Source: Candidatus Poribacteria bacterium
GTDB lineage: Bacteria > Poribacteria > WGA-4E > PCPOR2b
Assembly: GCA_028819845.1 (NCBI GenBank)
Contig: JAPPKS010000023.1
Location: 219,673 to 283,672 of the forward strand
DNA: 64,000 bases
Direction: 5' to 3'
In this document: positions 1 through 8,802 of the stretch, piece by piece
Layout: each line of letters begins with the position of its first letter
Numbering within the stretch: the first letter of the stretch is position 1
Notes under the pieces: model-generated
Seen by the model: only the letters and a program-made list of their open reading frames with translations
Told to the model about the DNA's origin: nothing
The model's database searches: none
Position numbers and translations under genes: made by a program

Positions 1-682
1 GCCGCATTTCAAGTCGCACAGAGGCATGAAATTTGAGCGCTAATCCGCCAGGCGTAGTTTCCGGGTTGCCAAACATAACGCCTATCTTCTGACGAATCTG
101 GTTTGTAAAAACAACACAGGTCTTTGACCGATTTGTAATACCGCTGAGTTTACGCAGCGCTTTGGACATTAAACGCGGCAATAAGCCCACATGCGCGTCA
201 CCCATATCCCCCTCAATTTCCGCTTGAGGTGTCAACGCCGCCACCGAATCAATCACAACGATGTCAATTGCCCCGCTGCGAATAAGGGTTTCCACAATTT
301 CCAACGCTTGTTCGCCGGTGTCCGGCTGAGAAATGAGCAGCTCATCCATATCTACACCGATGCGTTTTGAATAATTGGGGTCTAGTGCGTGTTCAACATC
401 TACAAATGCCGCAACCCCTCGTTGTTTTTGTGCTTCAGCCACAACATGCAGCGCAAGCGTTGTTTTTCCGCTCGATTCGTGGCCGAAAATTTCGACGATG
501 CGCCCGCGGGGCACGCCACCTACACCGAGCGCAATGTCTAGTGCAAGCGAACCTGTAGGAATAGATTCGACCGGAACAATTTCAGTACTGTTAAAGCGCA
601 TTATCGCGCCTTTACCGTGTTGCCGCTCAATTTGTGTTATTGCAAGATCGATGGTATGGTTCTTTTCATCTCTTGTCATCAT
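1..682 (-). CDS. recA: RecA recombinase (3' end outside window)
   Basis: This is the N-terminal 227 residues of RecA, the ATP-dependent strand-exchange protein of homologous recombination and SOS induction. The gene enters from the left edge, so its C-terminus is missing. Visible motifs are Walker [10 protein letters not shown] (residues 67-75), Walker B IDIVVIDS, the L1 segment around [22 protein letters not shown]'s first half, and the L2 segment [20 protein letters not shown]. His68 stands where most RecA proteins have Pro in the P-loop. The start ATG at 682 overlaps the thpR stop (TGATG) and a second ATG lies at 679. GGAGG sits 4 and 7 bases upstream of the two, so the second may be used. 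It is the last visible gene of the lolA-pgsA-thpR-recA operon. The identification is secure. Confidence 0.97.
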   Translation of the reverse strand, partial: MMTRDEKNHTIDLAITQIERQHGKGAIMRFNSTEIVPVESIPTGSLALDIALGVGGVPRGRIVEIFGHESSGKTTLALHVVAEAQKQRGVAAFVDVEHALDPNYSKRIGVDMDELLISQPDTGEQALEIVETLIRSGAIDIVVIDSVAALTPQAEIEGDMGDAHVGLLPRLMSKALRKLSGITNRSKTCVVFTNQIRQKIGVMFGNPETTPGGLALKFHASVRLEMR

Positions 683-1269
683 CAAACCTCCATATTCAAT
701 CTACACGATTTTAAGCGGGTGTAGACCGCCCCTGTCAATTGCAGTTGGCTCCGCACAAGTGTAATCTCCTCGACCGTCATTGAGGCGCCGTCAATTTTCT
801 CATATTGCTGAAACGCATCGGTGAACGGCCGCAAATCCATCCGCTTCTTAATTCTGGCGATTGTCAAATGAGGGCTTGCTGCTCTTTCATCGCGCGGAAA
901 TCCACATCGATCTAGTTCAAGGTTGATTTCTTTGGCTAACTCACTTATGTCGGCACTCCCATCTTTAACACCGCACCAAACCACCCTTGGGCGTTTTAGA
1001 TTCGGAAATGCGCCAATCCCTCCAACCCGCATCGTAAATGGGAAATGCCCCATCGCTACCTTCTGGATGGCAGCTTCAATCGTACCGAGCTGGGTGTGTT
1101 CAACCTCTCCCAAGAATTTTAATGTAAGGTGAAAATTTTTCGGGATAACCCATGACGCATGGCGAATACGTTTTCTGAGTATATCTTGAATTTGTGCCAA
1201 CTTGTCTTGAATTGTGGACGGGATTTCGATTGCTACGAAACAACGAATTCGCTGCGATGTGTTTTGCAT
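682..1269 (-). CDS. thpR: RNA 2',3'-cyclic phosphodiesterase (2'-5' RNA ligase family)
   Basis: This is a 2H-phosphoesterase family protein of about 195 residues. Both signature tetrapeptides are present: HLTL at residues 47-50 (in [10 protein letters not shown]) and HLTI at 134-137. The family hydrolyses 2',3'-cyclic phosphates and can join tRNA halves through a 2'-5' bond; the cellular role in bacteria is not settled. The ATG at 1269 is chosen because homologues begin shortly before an RxFVAIExP-like segment; an in-frame TTG at 1293 would add eight residues. Neither start has a well-spaced ribosome-binding site. The gene sits between pgsA and recA, as thpR often does in bacteria, and its stop overlaps the recA start, suggesting translational coupling. 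Confidence 0.92.
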   Translation of the reverse strand: MQNTSQRIRCFVAIEIPSTIQDKLAQIQDILRKRIRHASWVIPKNFHLTLKFLGEVEHTQLGTIEAAIQKVAMGHFPFTMRVGGIGAFPNLKRPRVVWCGVKDGSADISELAKEINLELDRCGFPRDERAASPHLTIARIKKRMDLRPFTDAFQQYEKIDGASMTVEEITLVRSQLQLTGAVYTRLKSCRLNMEV

Positions 1270-1342
1270 ACCCCTAATACTGAATAAATACAATCACCAA
1301 TGTCACGGTTTGACGTTGACACTTACGCTTGATACGATCGAT

Positions 1343-1969
1343 TTAGAGATCGTCGCCGGTGTATATATCCGCCGACCGCATCAAGTCGTACATCGCCTTG
1401 CGGTTATTATACAGAAATTCCAAACCAGACACCACTGTTAAAATGAGCGGAATGTACATCATAAAATAGATTGGCCCGAACGGGTGAACGATAATGTTTG
1501 CGGGAAGCACTCGCAATCCTCCAAATTCATAGATAACAAGCAATGCCAAACTTATGGTAAGGACAACCATTTGTGAAGATGTCTTATATTTCCCCCACTT
1601 GGCTGATGCGACGACAGTCCCCTGCGTTGCAATGAATGCAATCCGTAACCCCGTAACAACAAATTCACGCCCTATAATGGTAATAACCATCCAGCCTGGA
1701 ATTAGTCCTTCTCCGAACCGGGTTAGACAAATTAACGCCGCGCCAACAAGGAGTTTATCCGCGAGTGGATCGATGAATTTTCCAAAACTAGTGGTACCTT
1801 GCTTCCGAGCGATTCGTCCATCGAAGAAATCCGTGAGCGAGGATACCGCAAATATGATTAGCGCTGCAAGCAAACGTTGGTAGCGAAAAGAGAGCATCAA
1901 AAGCGGTACCATGACGATGCGTGAAATCGTTAGGTAATTCGCCAAGCGCATGAGGTTGTGAATATTCAT
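1343..1969 (-). CDS. pgsA: CDP-diacylglycerol--glycerol-3-phosphate 3-phosphatidyltransferase
   Basis: This 208-residue integral membrane enzyme makes phosphatidylglycerol phosphate from CDP-diacylglycerol and glycerol-3-phosphate, the committed step of anionic phospholipid synthesis. The CDP-alcohol phosphotransferase signature is complete: D47, D50-G51, A54-R55, G63, D67 and D71. Several hydrophobic segments follow, as expected for the family, and the length is typical. It starts 33 bases after the lolA stop and is followed after a 73-base gap by thpR, so it is probably co-transcribed from the promoter upstream of lolA. Other CDP-alcohol transferases share the signature, but position next to thpR-recA supports pgsA. 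Confidence 0.93.
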   Translation of the reverse strand: MNIHNLMRLANYLTISRIVMVPLLMLSFRYQRLLAALIIFAVSSLTDFFDGRIARKQGTTSFGKFIDPLADKLLVGAALICLTRFGEGLIPGWMVITIIGREFVVTGLRIAFIATQGTVVASAKWGKYKTSSQMVVLTISLALLVIYEFGGLRVLPANIIVHPFGPIYFMMYIPLILTVVSGLEFLYNNRKAMYDLMRSADIYTGDDL

Positions 1970-2002
1970 AGTTATACTGTTGTGCTACGTGAGAGGTGCG
2001 AT

Positions 2003-2719
2003 TCACTCGTCGGATGAAAGGTCAATAATTTCGACATCGTCGGGAATAACAAATCTAAAGGCATCGGCCGCAATTTCCTCATCGCGCCGAACTTTTTTCA
2101 ACGAAACTACGACACTAAGGGTACTCCCATCTTCTCTCTCGGATCTATAACCAAACTGCACCGGCAACCAATCACTCGATTGCACCCAAACCTCCAAGAT
2201 TTCGCGCGCATGCTGGATTCCATCCGCCGGTTGAGACAACAAATGCGGCTTAGGCGACAATTCAATCTGGTAGACGCCCTTCTTATTGGCGATGGAATCT
2301 GGAACTAGCCGCATATCATAATTCTCTTGAACGTCATCCAATGATGACCCGATTCCCGGCAATAACTCGTTGCGATTCGAGTTGTTCCACCGCATCTTAT
2401 TGACCTGATTCAGCATCGGCGTATAAGACCAAGAATAATCGCCATCTAGGATGATTAACTGTACGGTTTGGCTAGAATCCTCGCGGCTCAAATACTCCTT
2501 GCGCAACAAGTTAGGCTTACTAAATGCCAGTTTGCCGCCAGCAATGCTTTTATTGCCATCTTGAAGCGTCGTCTCCTCAAACTCAGCGCTAAAGTTCTTG
2601 GATGTGTCATAAGCTGCTTTAAACTTGTGGAAAATCTCATCGACTGTATAAGCAAATCCCCACTGCCCGCCAGCGATCAAAAAGAATGTCAGTAGTTTCC
2701 CATACCAGAGCAGTTTCAT
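2003..2719 (-). CDS. lolA: LolA-like outer-membrane lipoprotein carrier protein
   Basis: The protein has about 238 residues with a signal peptide (MKLLWYGKLLTFFLIAGG..., cleavage probably after GFA). The mature part begins TVDEIFHKFKAAYDTSKNFSA and continues as an incomplete beta-barrel with the LolA-type lines FSAEFEETTLQDG, GGKLAFSKPNLLRKEY and DGDYSWSYTP. LolA carries lipoproteins across the periplasm to the outer membrane, which implies a diderm cell. The ATG at 2719 is preferred over a longer frame reaching 2770 because it starts the signal peptide and has AAAGG five bases upstream. It is the first gene of the operon, with a clear promoter directly upstream. The family also includes periplasmic LolA-fold proteins of other function, so the exact role is an inference. 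Confidence 0.85.
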   Translation of the reverse strand: MKLLWYGKLLTFFLIAGGQWGFAYTVDEIFHKFKAAYDTSKNFSAEFEETTLQDGNKSIAGGKLAFSKPNLLRKEYLSREDSSQTVQLIILDGDYSWSYTPMLNQVNKMRWNNSNRNELLPGIGSSLDDVQENYDMRLVPDSIANKKGVYQIELSPKPHLLSQPADGIQHAREILEVWVQSSDWLPVQFGYRSEREDGSTLSVVVSLKKVRRDEEIAADAFRFVIPDDVEIIDLSSDE

Positions 2720-2760
2720 TGACCTTTTCCCCCGGATTTCAATTCTGGATTCACGATTGC

Positions 2761-2789
2761 AGTATAGCACCCGCGCCCCTAATTGTCAA
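2761..2789 (-). promoter_or_regulatory. Sigma-70-like promoter of the lolA-pgsA-thpR-recA operon
   Basis: On the minus strand TTGACA (2784-2789) and TATACT (2761-2766) are separated by exactly 17 bases, a near-consensus promoter. Transcription would start about 35 bases before the lolA ATG. No SOS-box-like palindrome was recognised beside it. Confidence 0.7.
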
Positions 2790-3547
2790 CGCAGTTTTTG
2801 AAGTCTATCACTAGGGCGTGTTGACATTTGTGTGAATCCCTCCGTAACCGTAGGGGATCAACCGAGTGAATAGCGAGGGCGATAGTGTTTATCAGGTCAC
2901 CGCGCCCACAGATCGACCGCTGCTAGGAAACTCCCAACCATACAGATATGATTGGGAACAGAGGGTTGGGAAACTACGAATGTTCGTGGGGTTGTGCACT
3001 GCCCATGATTGTCGAGTTGTGATTGAATGTCAACAGTAACTAGCTTAAAATTAGACCTTGAAGTGTATTCGCAGTTTGATAAACATAACAAGCTACTCGG
3101 TTGACTTTCACTGTTCATAACTGCAATTGTTCTTCAATTTGACTTGACGGAATCAATGTGCCGCCGGATTGAAATAACGCGCTCATTTACACCGGGGCTG
3201 CAGTTTTTGTTCCACATTTACGTGACTATTATGGCTGCCTCACTTCGCAGCCAAGGTTTTTAGCTTCACGGCGTGCGGTTCATTTCGATTGGCAACTTGA
3301 AAGCGGGCGGTAAAATGCGAGGTAAGCGGCATTGCTATCCAAGGAATTAACGCTCCGGATTTGGTATGCTTACTGTCAGACATGCTCGATCAGAACCCAA
3401 CCTAATGACAACGTTTGGCAAAAAATTAATCGTTTTACTTTTTGAAACCGTTTCATAAGAGATGCGTTTGGTAAGGATAGAAATAATCCAAAAAAATCTG
3501 GGATTCGTATTAAATCTCTCTAATCCATCACGAGGAAACCATTTCAA
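2790..3547. other. Long intergenic region without a recognisable gene
   Basis: About 760 bases lie between the lolA promoter and the next gene. Short open frames here have no family character and poor codon structure. An 8-base inverted repeat, TCCCAACC (2932-2939) and GGTTGGGA (2964-2971), is the only obvious structure. No RNA gene, transposase or terminator was recognised. Confidence 0.5.
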
Positions 3548-4564
3548 ATGCCAAAACATTATACTTATCTAGTCTCTTGCGTCCGGGAAACTTCGATCGA
3601 ATGGGGAATTGAACTTCAATCCCTCGGCGATGCAGTGCCGCCAAAGGTCGTAAGATTGCCGCACCTGACTCGAGCGCTAACGGATACGCCATATTTTCAA
3701 TCAAAAAGTAACCCGATAGCTTATCTTAAGCAGCTAATAAAAGGCATGACGGATATGCTGCGTGATTACCACACACGTGTTTTCAGAAAGATTCAGATTA
3801 GGCTGGAAGAGTTACAGGTTGGCGAACGATGCTATGTCCAAGTTGCTTACACAGATAATGGTGCGGAAATTAAACCCCACAATTACGAAATCCAGCTTCT
3901 TGAGAACTCGCCGCTTGAGTCGCCAGACGCAAATCCCGATCGGTCAACTGCATTCTCTCCTACACTGAATGCGGACAATCTTTCTGGTTATCAGGGCGAA
4001 GAGGCCGTCCTGAATTGGCAAAACTCAACTAAACCAAGTGCGGAGAATCAAAATAAATCTTCCGTTGGTAATTCAACTGAGGTGGTTAAACAGATTACGC
4101 GGTTACATGAGAGAGTTAGGAAGCTTCAATCTGAAATGGACCTGATGAAGGAGAGACTGGACGAAGGGCGGCGCTTGTCAGAAAGAATTTTGAGTGACAG
4201 AGATTTTCTTGCATCTAGAAAGGCAGAGGTCGCTGGCCAACCCAATGCACCGCGAATTGGGAGCAAACGGGTTTATATGCGTCCAAACGGTGGAAAAGAT
4301 TCGCAGAAAAAGGATAGCATTATGCTCAATCAGGATGAAAGTACCGCTATCCAATACATCATGGACCAGAAGAAAATCACTGAATCTCAGTTGAGGAAGC
4401 AATACCACATTGGTAATGCTTCTGAAGTTATGGCGAGCTTGATTGACAAGATGGAACAGTACAATTCACCCTGCATTGATGTCCAGACGGATGAGAATGG
4501 TAAGTTGGTTTATCATTGGAATCAGCCGGATGATGGTGCGATGGCGGCGTCAAATCCTTCTTGA
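3548..4564 (+). CDS. Unrecognised protein with coiled coil and possible C-terminal winged helix
   Basis: I do not recognise this 338-residue soluble protein. Residues 1-120 look like a compact alpha/beta domain. A polar, Ser/Asn-rich linker follows (about 125-175). Residues 180-225 form a strongly predicted coiled coil (KQITRLHERVRKLQSEM, then LMKERLDEGRR). The end (about 265-325) has helices and a charged turn that could be a winged helix (AIQYIMDQKKITESQLRKQY, then NASEVMASLIDKME). There is no signal peptide or membrane segment, so it is probably cytoplasmic. The ATG has AGGAAA about ten bases upstream. It stands alone, divergent from the lolA operon and convergent with the AtuA operon. A DNA-binding or replication-related role is possible but is only a guess from the C-terminus. 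Confidence 0.7.
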   Translation: MPKHYTYLVSCVRETSIEWGIELQSLGDAVPPKVVRLPHLTRALTDTPYFQSKSNPIAYLKQLIKGMTDMLRDYHTRVFRKIQIRLEELQVGERCYVQVAYTDNGAEIKPHNYEIQLLENSPLESPDANPDRSTAFSPTLNADNLSGYQGEEAVLNWQNSTKPSAENQNKSSVGNSTEVVKQITRLHERVRKLQSEMDLMKERLDEGRRLSERILSDRDFLASRKAEVAGQPNAPRIGSKRVYMRPNGGKDSQKKDSIMLNQDESTAIQYIMDQKKITESQLRKQYHIGNASEVMASLIDKMEQYNSPCIDVQTDENGKLVYHWNQPDDGAMAASNPS

Positions 4565-4655
4565 TGGGCAGGTTCGTACCTTGAATGCATCGCAGTCAAG
4601 CCTAACCACAGTTCATTGCTGATTTTCAATCCGTTGTGCACGCTTCCGGATTTTA

Positions 4656-4982
4656 TCATTCAGGCGGTGCGTCAATCTCCATGTCGAGCAGAATGGCGCT
4701 AAACCCTTTGCCGTGCCCGTCAATCATCAGAGAACGTGACACCCCACCACCAAGCGCATGACGAACAACGAAGTTTAACGCGCCAATTTTCGGAAGTTCA
4801 TAGCGCTCTATTTCCCCGTGCGGTATGCCGCTGAGATAATCATCTACAGCTTCCGCCGTCACGTGTTCGGTCACCCACTCGTAGTGAATTTGGTCGTAGA
4901 CAATCAGCCCGATATTTACGGTATCAGCCTTGTCGCCCGATCGCGAGTGGCAAATCTGCCTAAGCTTGATTCGATTAGCCAT
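4656..4982 (-). CDS. Small AtuA-associated protein (AtuA C-terminal-like domain)
   Basis: This is a 108-residue protein resembling the C-terminal domain found fused to, or encoded beside, AtuA/DUF1446 proteins: it opens with KLRQICHSRSGDKADTVNIG and contains the line LNFVVRHALGGGVSRSL. In several lineages the two parts are one polypeptide; here they are separate genes eight to fourteen bases apart. ATG 4982 is chosen over ATG 4988 because GGGAGA lies six bases before it, a normal distance, whereas it nearly touches 4988. It is the third gene of the operon begun by the DUF6785-like membrane protein and presumably works in a complex with AtuA. Confidence 0.8.
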   Translation of the reverse strand: MANRIKLRQICHSRSGDKADTVNIGLIVYDQIHYEWVTEHVTAEAVDDYLSGIPHGEIERYELPKIGALNFVVRHALGGGVSRSLMIDGHGKGFSAILLDMEIDAPPE

Positions 4983-4995
4983 TGTCATTCTCCCT

Positions 4996-6435
4996 TTACT
5001 CTACAACGTATTCTAGTACGTTAAATTGGACGGTTTCACGGGGTAACAGCGTGGTATAAAGCCCGATGACTTCCTCTGGCCCCGCTTGGTAATCGAGCCG
5101 CAGTCCCTGGCTTACACCCGCCGGCCCATTTAGCGCGAGAGACTCAACATCATGCAACACTTCCCACGCCTGATCTTGAGTGTCGAAATAACCGCTCACT
5201 CTCAGTTCCACTTCTTTCACTGCGGACAAATCTACATCAGACCATGGAAAGAGTGCGTTAACACCAACAAAATCGAACCGCAATGCAGCGCTATCAATGC
5301 CGTGGACGCGGGTTGCCCGCTTGGCAATCGTATCGGCGGCTAACCGCGCTCTGGCATACGCCCCGGTTCCGCCATAGTACGCCCGGCTAACTGCCACAAA
5401 GTTCTCGCGTACACCGAGCAGCACTTTTACTGTTGATGGTCGAGGATGCCCTTTCGTTCCGGTTACGCTGACTCGATCGGTGCCAACTTGCTTAATCTCC
5501 GTGCTGGTGAAATCGACTACGCCATCGTTATGAATGTAGTTGCTTGGATCATGGAGTTCGTAAAGGAGTTGCTCTTTGACGGTCCGCTCGGATACTACCC
5601 CGCCTGTATTTGGAACCTTGGTGATAATCGCATCTCCGTTTGAGTGCACCTCAGCGATAGGCATTCCAATGTTGTCCAAACCCGATACATCCTTCATTCC
5701 GGGATCTGCATGATATCCGCCCGAGAGCTGTGCACCGCACTCCATCAGGTGTCCAATGCCTAGCCCGCTCGCCAGCAAATCCCAGTCATCCATCTGCCAG
5801 TCCAATTCAAATATCAACGGCGCAAGAAATTGAGTGGAATCACCGGCTCTGCTAGTAATCACAATATCCGCGCCGCGCCGCAGCCCTTCAACAATCAGGG
5901 GTGCACCCTGGTAAGCGATAGCGGCTACCAGCCTATCCCCGAAAGTGGAGACCGGCTCGCCCGTCTCGGAGGTTACCGGATCTATTTCATTGATAAGCGC
6001 GGCGCTGCTATCCGGCTGCGTATAGGCGACTTTGATACCTTTAATGTTCAATTCCTCGCAGATTTTGGCTGTTAAATTAACTGCACCTTTTACATCTGCG
6101 CTCCCACCATTATGGATGATTTTAACACCATTCTTGATGCATGCCGGAAGTACAGTTCGCAAGGTTCTACCAAGCGTGACATCGTATCCGACATCGCCCT
6201 TTGCCTTTCGCAGTGCGGATTCGGAATAGGCTTTTTCCGATTGAGCGTCAAAAATTAGATAATCAATCCCGCCATTCTCCGCGAGATTGAGTGCGGCGTC
6301 TATGCGGTCGCCGCCGGCGCCGGATCCGCTTCCCAGCCGAATTGATGATTTTCGTGTATTTATTGTCTTACCCTCCTCAGCAGCGTTAATTTTGTAGACC
6401 GAAACTATTCGGCAAGTTATCTCTACTCCCACCAC
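4996..6435 (-). CDS. AtuA / DUF1446 family protein
   Basis: The protein belongs to the AtuA family, named for an acyclic terpene (citronellol/geraniol) utilisation locus of Pseudomonas; the reaction is not firmly established, and most members probably act on other carboxylic or acyl substrates. The family start motif IRLGSGSGAGGDRIDAAL is followed by the glycine-rich line IHNGGSADVKGAV, and VVTSRAGDSTQFLAP-like sequence in the middle. The only usual start codon reaching the motif is GTG 6435 inside the end of the preceding gene, and it has no ribosome-binding site. GGAGG lies instead eight bases before an in-frame ATA at 6363-6361, just before the conserved start, so the true N-terminus may be there. 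The operon places it with a membrane protein and the small AtuA partner. Confidence 0.85.
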   Translation of the reverse strand: MVGVEITCRIVSVYKINAAEEGKTINTRKSSIRLGSGSGAGGDRIDAALNLAENGGIDYLIFDAQSEKAYSESALRKAKGDVGYDVTLGRTLRTVLPACIKNGVKIIHNGGSADVKGAVNLTAKICEELNIKGIKVAYTQPDSSAALINEIDPVTSETGEPVSTFGDRLVAAIAYQGAPLIVEGLRRGADIVITSRAGDSTQFLAPLIFELDWQMDDWDLLASGLGIGHLMECGAQLSGGYHADPGMKDVSGLDNIGMPIAEVHSNGDAIITKVPNTGGVVSERTVKEQLLYELHDPSNYIHNDGVVDFTSTEIKQVGTDRVSVTGTKGHPRPSTVKVLLGVRENFVAVSRAYYGGTGAYARARLAADTIAKRATRVHGIDSAALRFDFVGVNALFPWSDVDLSAVKEVELRVSGYFDTQDQAWEVLHDVESLALNGPAGVSQGLRLDYQAGPEEVIGLYTTLLPRETVQFNVLEYVVE

Positions 6436-8366
6436 CTGACGGGGTGCCAGCCCATATTATAGGTCATGATTTTGAATGCTGCGTTCATGATGCTCCAAAT
6501 ACCGCCCATAGCGTAATCTCCCAATATCAGACCGGCAAAGAACGGGATGGCTTTTCGATACGCCCGCAAGCCGCCGTACCGAAGAATTGTGAATTTTAAG
6601 CACCAACTAATCAACACCGGCACCCAAATATAAATCATCTCTGCCGGACTCACTCCTAATACAAAACCAACCGGGTGGAATGGCCACCATAGAAAGCGCA
6701 TCTTCATGGCTAATAGAAACCCCGTGATTGCCGCACCGAGTCCCATAAAACCGATTGTCGTGTAATCCGTAGTTTTTTGAAAGGTCAGCCACAGTTGGAG
6801 ACGTTGTGTAAAGCTTTCTCTGCCCATGCCCCCGATTTCCGACTGATTCTCAACGCCGAAGTGGTATGAAAGCCCAAAATAAATCACAAAGGTTGCCGGA
6901 ATACCGACGGCAAAGGCAAGAATCATCGCCCATGTCAGCCTTCGACGATTGATATTCGCATTCTCACCGATTCGAAATGCTTCCAGTTGATTCGGCATCG
7001 GATGGCCTGGCTGGTCTCGATTCAGTCCAAAAAAGAAGGAAAGAACCGTCAAGTTTCGGGCGCCAAAGGCGCGTGTTCCCAGGGAGGTTACCATTGTGCG
7101 CCCCGGATCCAACCAAAGCAGTTCATGCACCGGCAATCCCAGTCCGCTCCGCATCTTGGTTATCCCTAGCGCGGCGCAGCAGTAAAGCGTTAAAAACAGA
7201 AGGATAACCCACAGAGACAGCCCAGCGTTATAAGCGAAAACGAGCAGAAAAATCACGCCCGCGAGGATGCCCAGCATTGCGGCACGGTACGACATCGGCT
7301 CCGCCGCCTCATCTATTCCTCCCTTTCCGGTGAATATCTGCGTAAAAACCCGCTTGAGATGTCTCCGTCCAACCCACAGCGCTAGAAGACCCAAGCCAAT
7401 CCACGCTCCCTGAGCCTGCTCGTCGAGATAAAGTTCACGCCATCCCATTGTAGCGCCCAGCGACAATTGCGTCATCTTCTTGAAAAAGTAAAAGAACCAT
7501 GCCGAAAAGGCGAGATCCAGCGGCATAAAATAGGAAAGTCCAATGACGAACGGCTGGAAAGAGATGCGCGTCCCGTGCATGTAACTCCACGGCTTTTCCT
7601 GAAAATGATACTGCGTCCACCCGACCGGTATGTAAGGGACGAAAGGATAGAAAGCCTTCAATCCGTTAAAAAGGCTAATCCCTGCCGCGATTGCAAATCC
7701 GACCCACATCAAACGATTCTTCAGAAATCCAACCGGATCCCGCCCCATCTCCAGCGGCAACCAGGTAATCGGGTACGTAAGCCGTTCATGTTCGGAGAAC
7801 TGCCGCTTGATTATCGCGTTGATACAGATGAGAATGAAGCAGAGCACAAACAGAAAGGCAGACCAGTAAAACAGCGGTCCAATCCAAGCCTTGATGTGGT
7901 GTAAGTTGAAAAACGTGTCTTCACCAAGAAAAAAGCCTCGCAGGTCATTCTCGTTTTCGACGGTGAACCAGCCCGGGATATAATGCCAGAAGAGATTACG
8001 CCAGTCGTTTTCCGCTGTGGCGTACCAGTAGGGGTGAGCAATGGGACCGAGCAGTCGAGTCATTCGATGTCCTGATATGGTCGACACCATGACGACCATG
8101 ACATAGATGACCAACAAGTCGGTGTTTTTGAATGCGGCTTTGCCAACAATCTTTTTGCACAGGAGGTTCAGCAATATCAGCACAAACAGCGTAAATACCG
8201 CATTGCTGAACAGCGACATGTACGTGTGATTTAGACCTTTAAGGTAGTCATTGGCTGAGATCCAGTAGGAATTGACGACCACCAAAATCACGCCGATTGC
8301 CAGTGCACTCAGGGATATTCCACTCGGCGGTTGACTTCTGGTTCGCGTCACATTATCCAAAGACAA
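6423..8366 (-). CDS. DUF6785/DUF6784-like polytopic membrane protein (probable permease), copy 1
   Basis: This 647-residue integral membrane protein has about 12-14 hydrophobic segments, beginning near residue 18. I associate its overall pattern with DUF6785/DUF6784, seen in Poribacteria and Planctomycetes-like genomes, but from memory only. Characteristic lines are ATAENDWRNLFWHYIPGWF, ERLTYPITWLPLEM, MRSGLGLPVHELLWLDPGR and a C-terminal GLILGDYAMGGIWS. The second copy at 51747-53693 has the same order of motifs. No function is established; oligopeptide- or solute-transporter-like behaviour is an inference from topology. The last 13 bases overlap the AtuA frame, and a strong promoter lies upstream, so the membrane protein and AtuA are expressed together. 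It may import the substrate that the AtuA pair acts on. Confidence 0.8.
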   Translation of the reverse strand: MSLDNVTRTRSQPPSGISLSALAIGVILVVVNSYWISANDYLKGLNHTYMSLFSNAVFTLFVLILLNLLCKKIVGKAAFKNTDLLVIYVMVVMVSTISGHRMTRLLGPIAHPYWYATAENDWRNLFWHYIPGWFTVENENDLRGFFLGEDTFFNLHHIKAWIGPLFYWSAFLFVLCFILICINAIIKRQFSEHERLTYPITWLPLEMGRDPVGFLKNRLMWVGFAIAAGISLFNGLKAFYPFVPYIPVGWTQYHFQEKPWSYMHGTRISFQPFVIGLSYFMPLDLAFSAWFFYFFKKMTQLSLGATMGWRELYLDEQAQGAWIGLGLLALWVGRRHLKRVFTQIFTGKGGIDEAAEPMSYRAAMLGILAGVIFLLVFAYNAGLSLWVILLFLTLYCCAALGITKMRSGLGLPVHELLWLDPGRTMVTSLGTRAFGARNLTVLSFFFGLNRDQPGHPMPNQLEAFRIGENANINRRRLTWAMILAFAVGIPATFVIYFGLSYHFGVENQSEIGGMGRESFTQRLQLWLTFQKTTDYTTIGFMGLGAAITGFLLAMKMRFLWWPFHPVGFVLGVSPAEMIYIWVPVLISWCLKFTILRYGGLRAYRKAIPFFAGLILGDYAMGGIWSIMNAAFKIMTYNMGWHPVRWWE

Positions 8367-8432
8367 TTCCTCACTTTAACAAATGCAAACTATCGCTAAA
8401 TCCGTGTATGATTGTTCCGCACTCTAGAATAC

Positions 8433-8462
8433 ATTATAAATCTATCTGTTAATGGTTGTCAA
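8433..8462 (-). promoter_or_regulatory. Promoter of the membrane protein-AtuA operon
   Basis: On the minus strand TTGACA (8457-8462) and TATAAT (8433-8438), both perfect consensus hexamers, are separated by 18 bases. They lie about 67 bases before the ATG at 8366. Confidence 0.75.
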
Positions 8463-8658
8463 CACACTCAACGCACAGCGTTTTCAGTTGAAAACTAGAA
8501 ATTCTTGGGACACTTTTGCCTTGAGATAAGAAACTTACTCCGGTAATCTGAGTTTGTGAAAACAGTTTTGAAAACACTAAAGTTCAACTAAACAGCAGGG
8601 CAGTAATTTGCTAAATTAACGCGTCCCATATCTACGCTTCTATATCTAGTTTTTTCTG

Positions 8659-8687
8659 TTGACATCTCCAATGTTTTTGATTAAGAT
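8659..8687 (+). promoter_or_regulatory. Promoter of the molybdenum hydroxylase operon
   Basis: TTGACA (8659-8664) and TAAGAT (8682-8687) have a 17-base spacer and lie about 115 bases before the first gene. With the minus-strand promoter at 8433-8462 this makes a divergent promoter region of about 430 bases; nothing else was recognised there. Confidence 0.5.
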
Positions 8688-8802
8688 AAAGCGAGTGACC
8701 AACAAGTACCGTAAAATGTGCAGCCCCGGTCAATGATCGGGATACAACTGCGCTCACTAAGTTCCATTTGTGAACCATCTATCTTGAAAGGAGATTGATG
8801 CC

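Noticed and set aside
2897-3118. 73-codon minus-strand frame in the long gap after lolA
   Set aside because: No start signal, no family character and low-complexity composition; kept as intergenic.
6423-6435. AtuA N-terminal extension from GTG 6435 as a real conserved region
   Set aside because: The first 25 residues do not look like the family start and the GTG has no ribosome-binding site; the feature keeps the longest frame but the ATA position is preferred.
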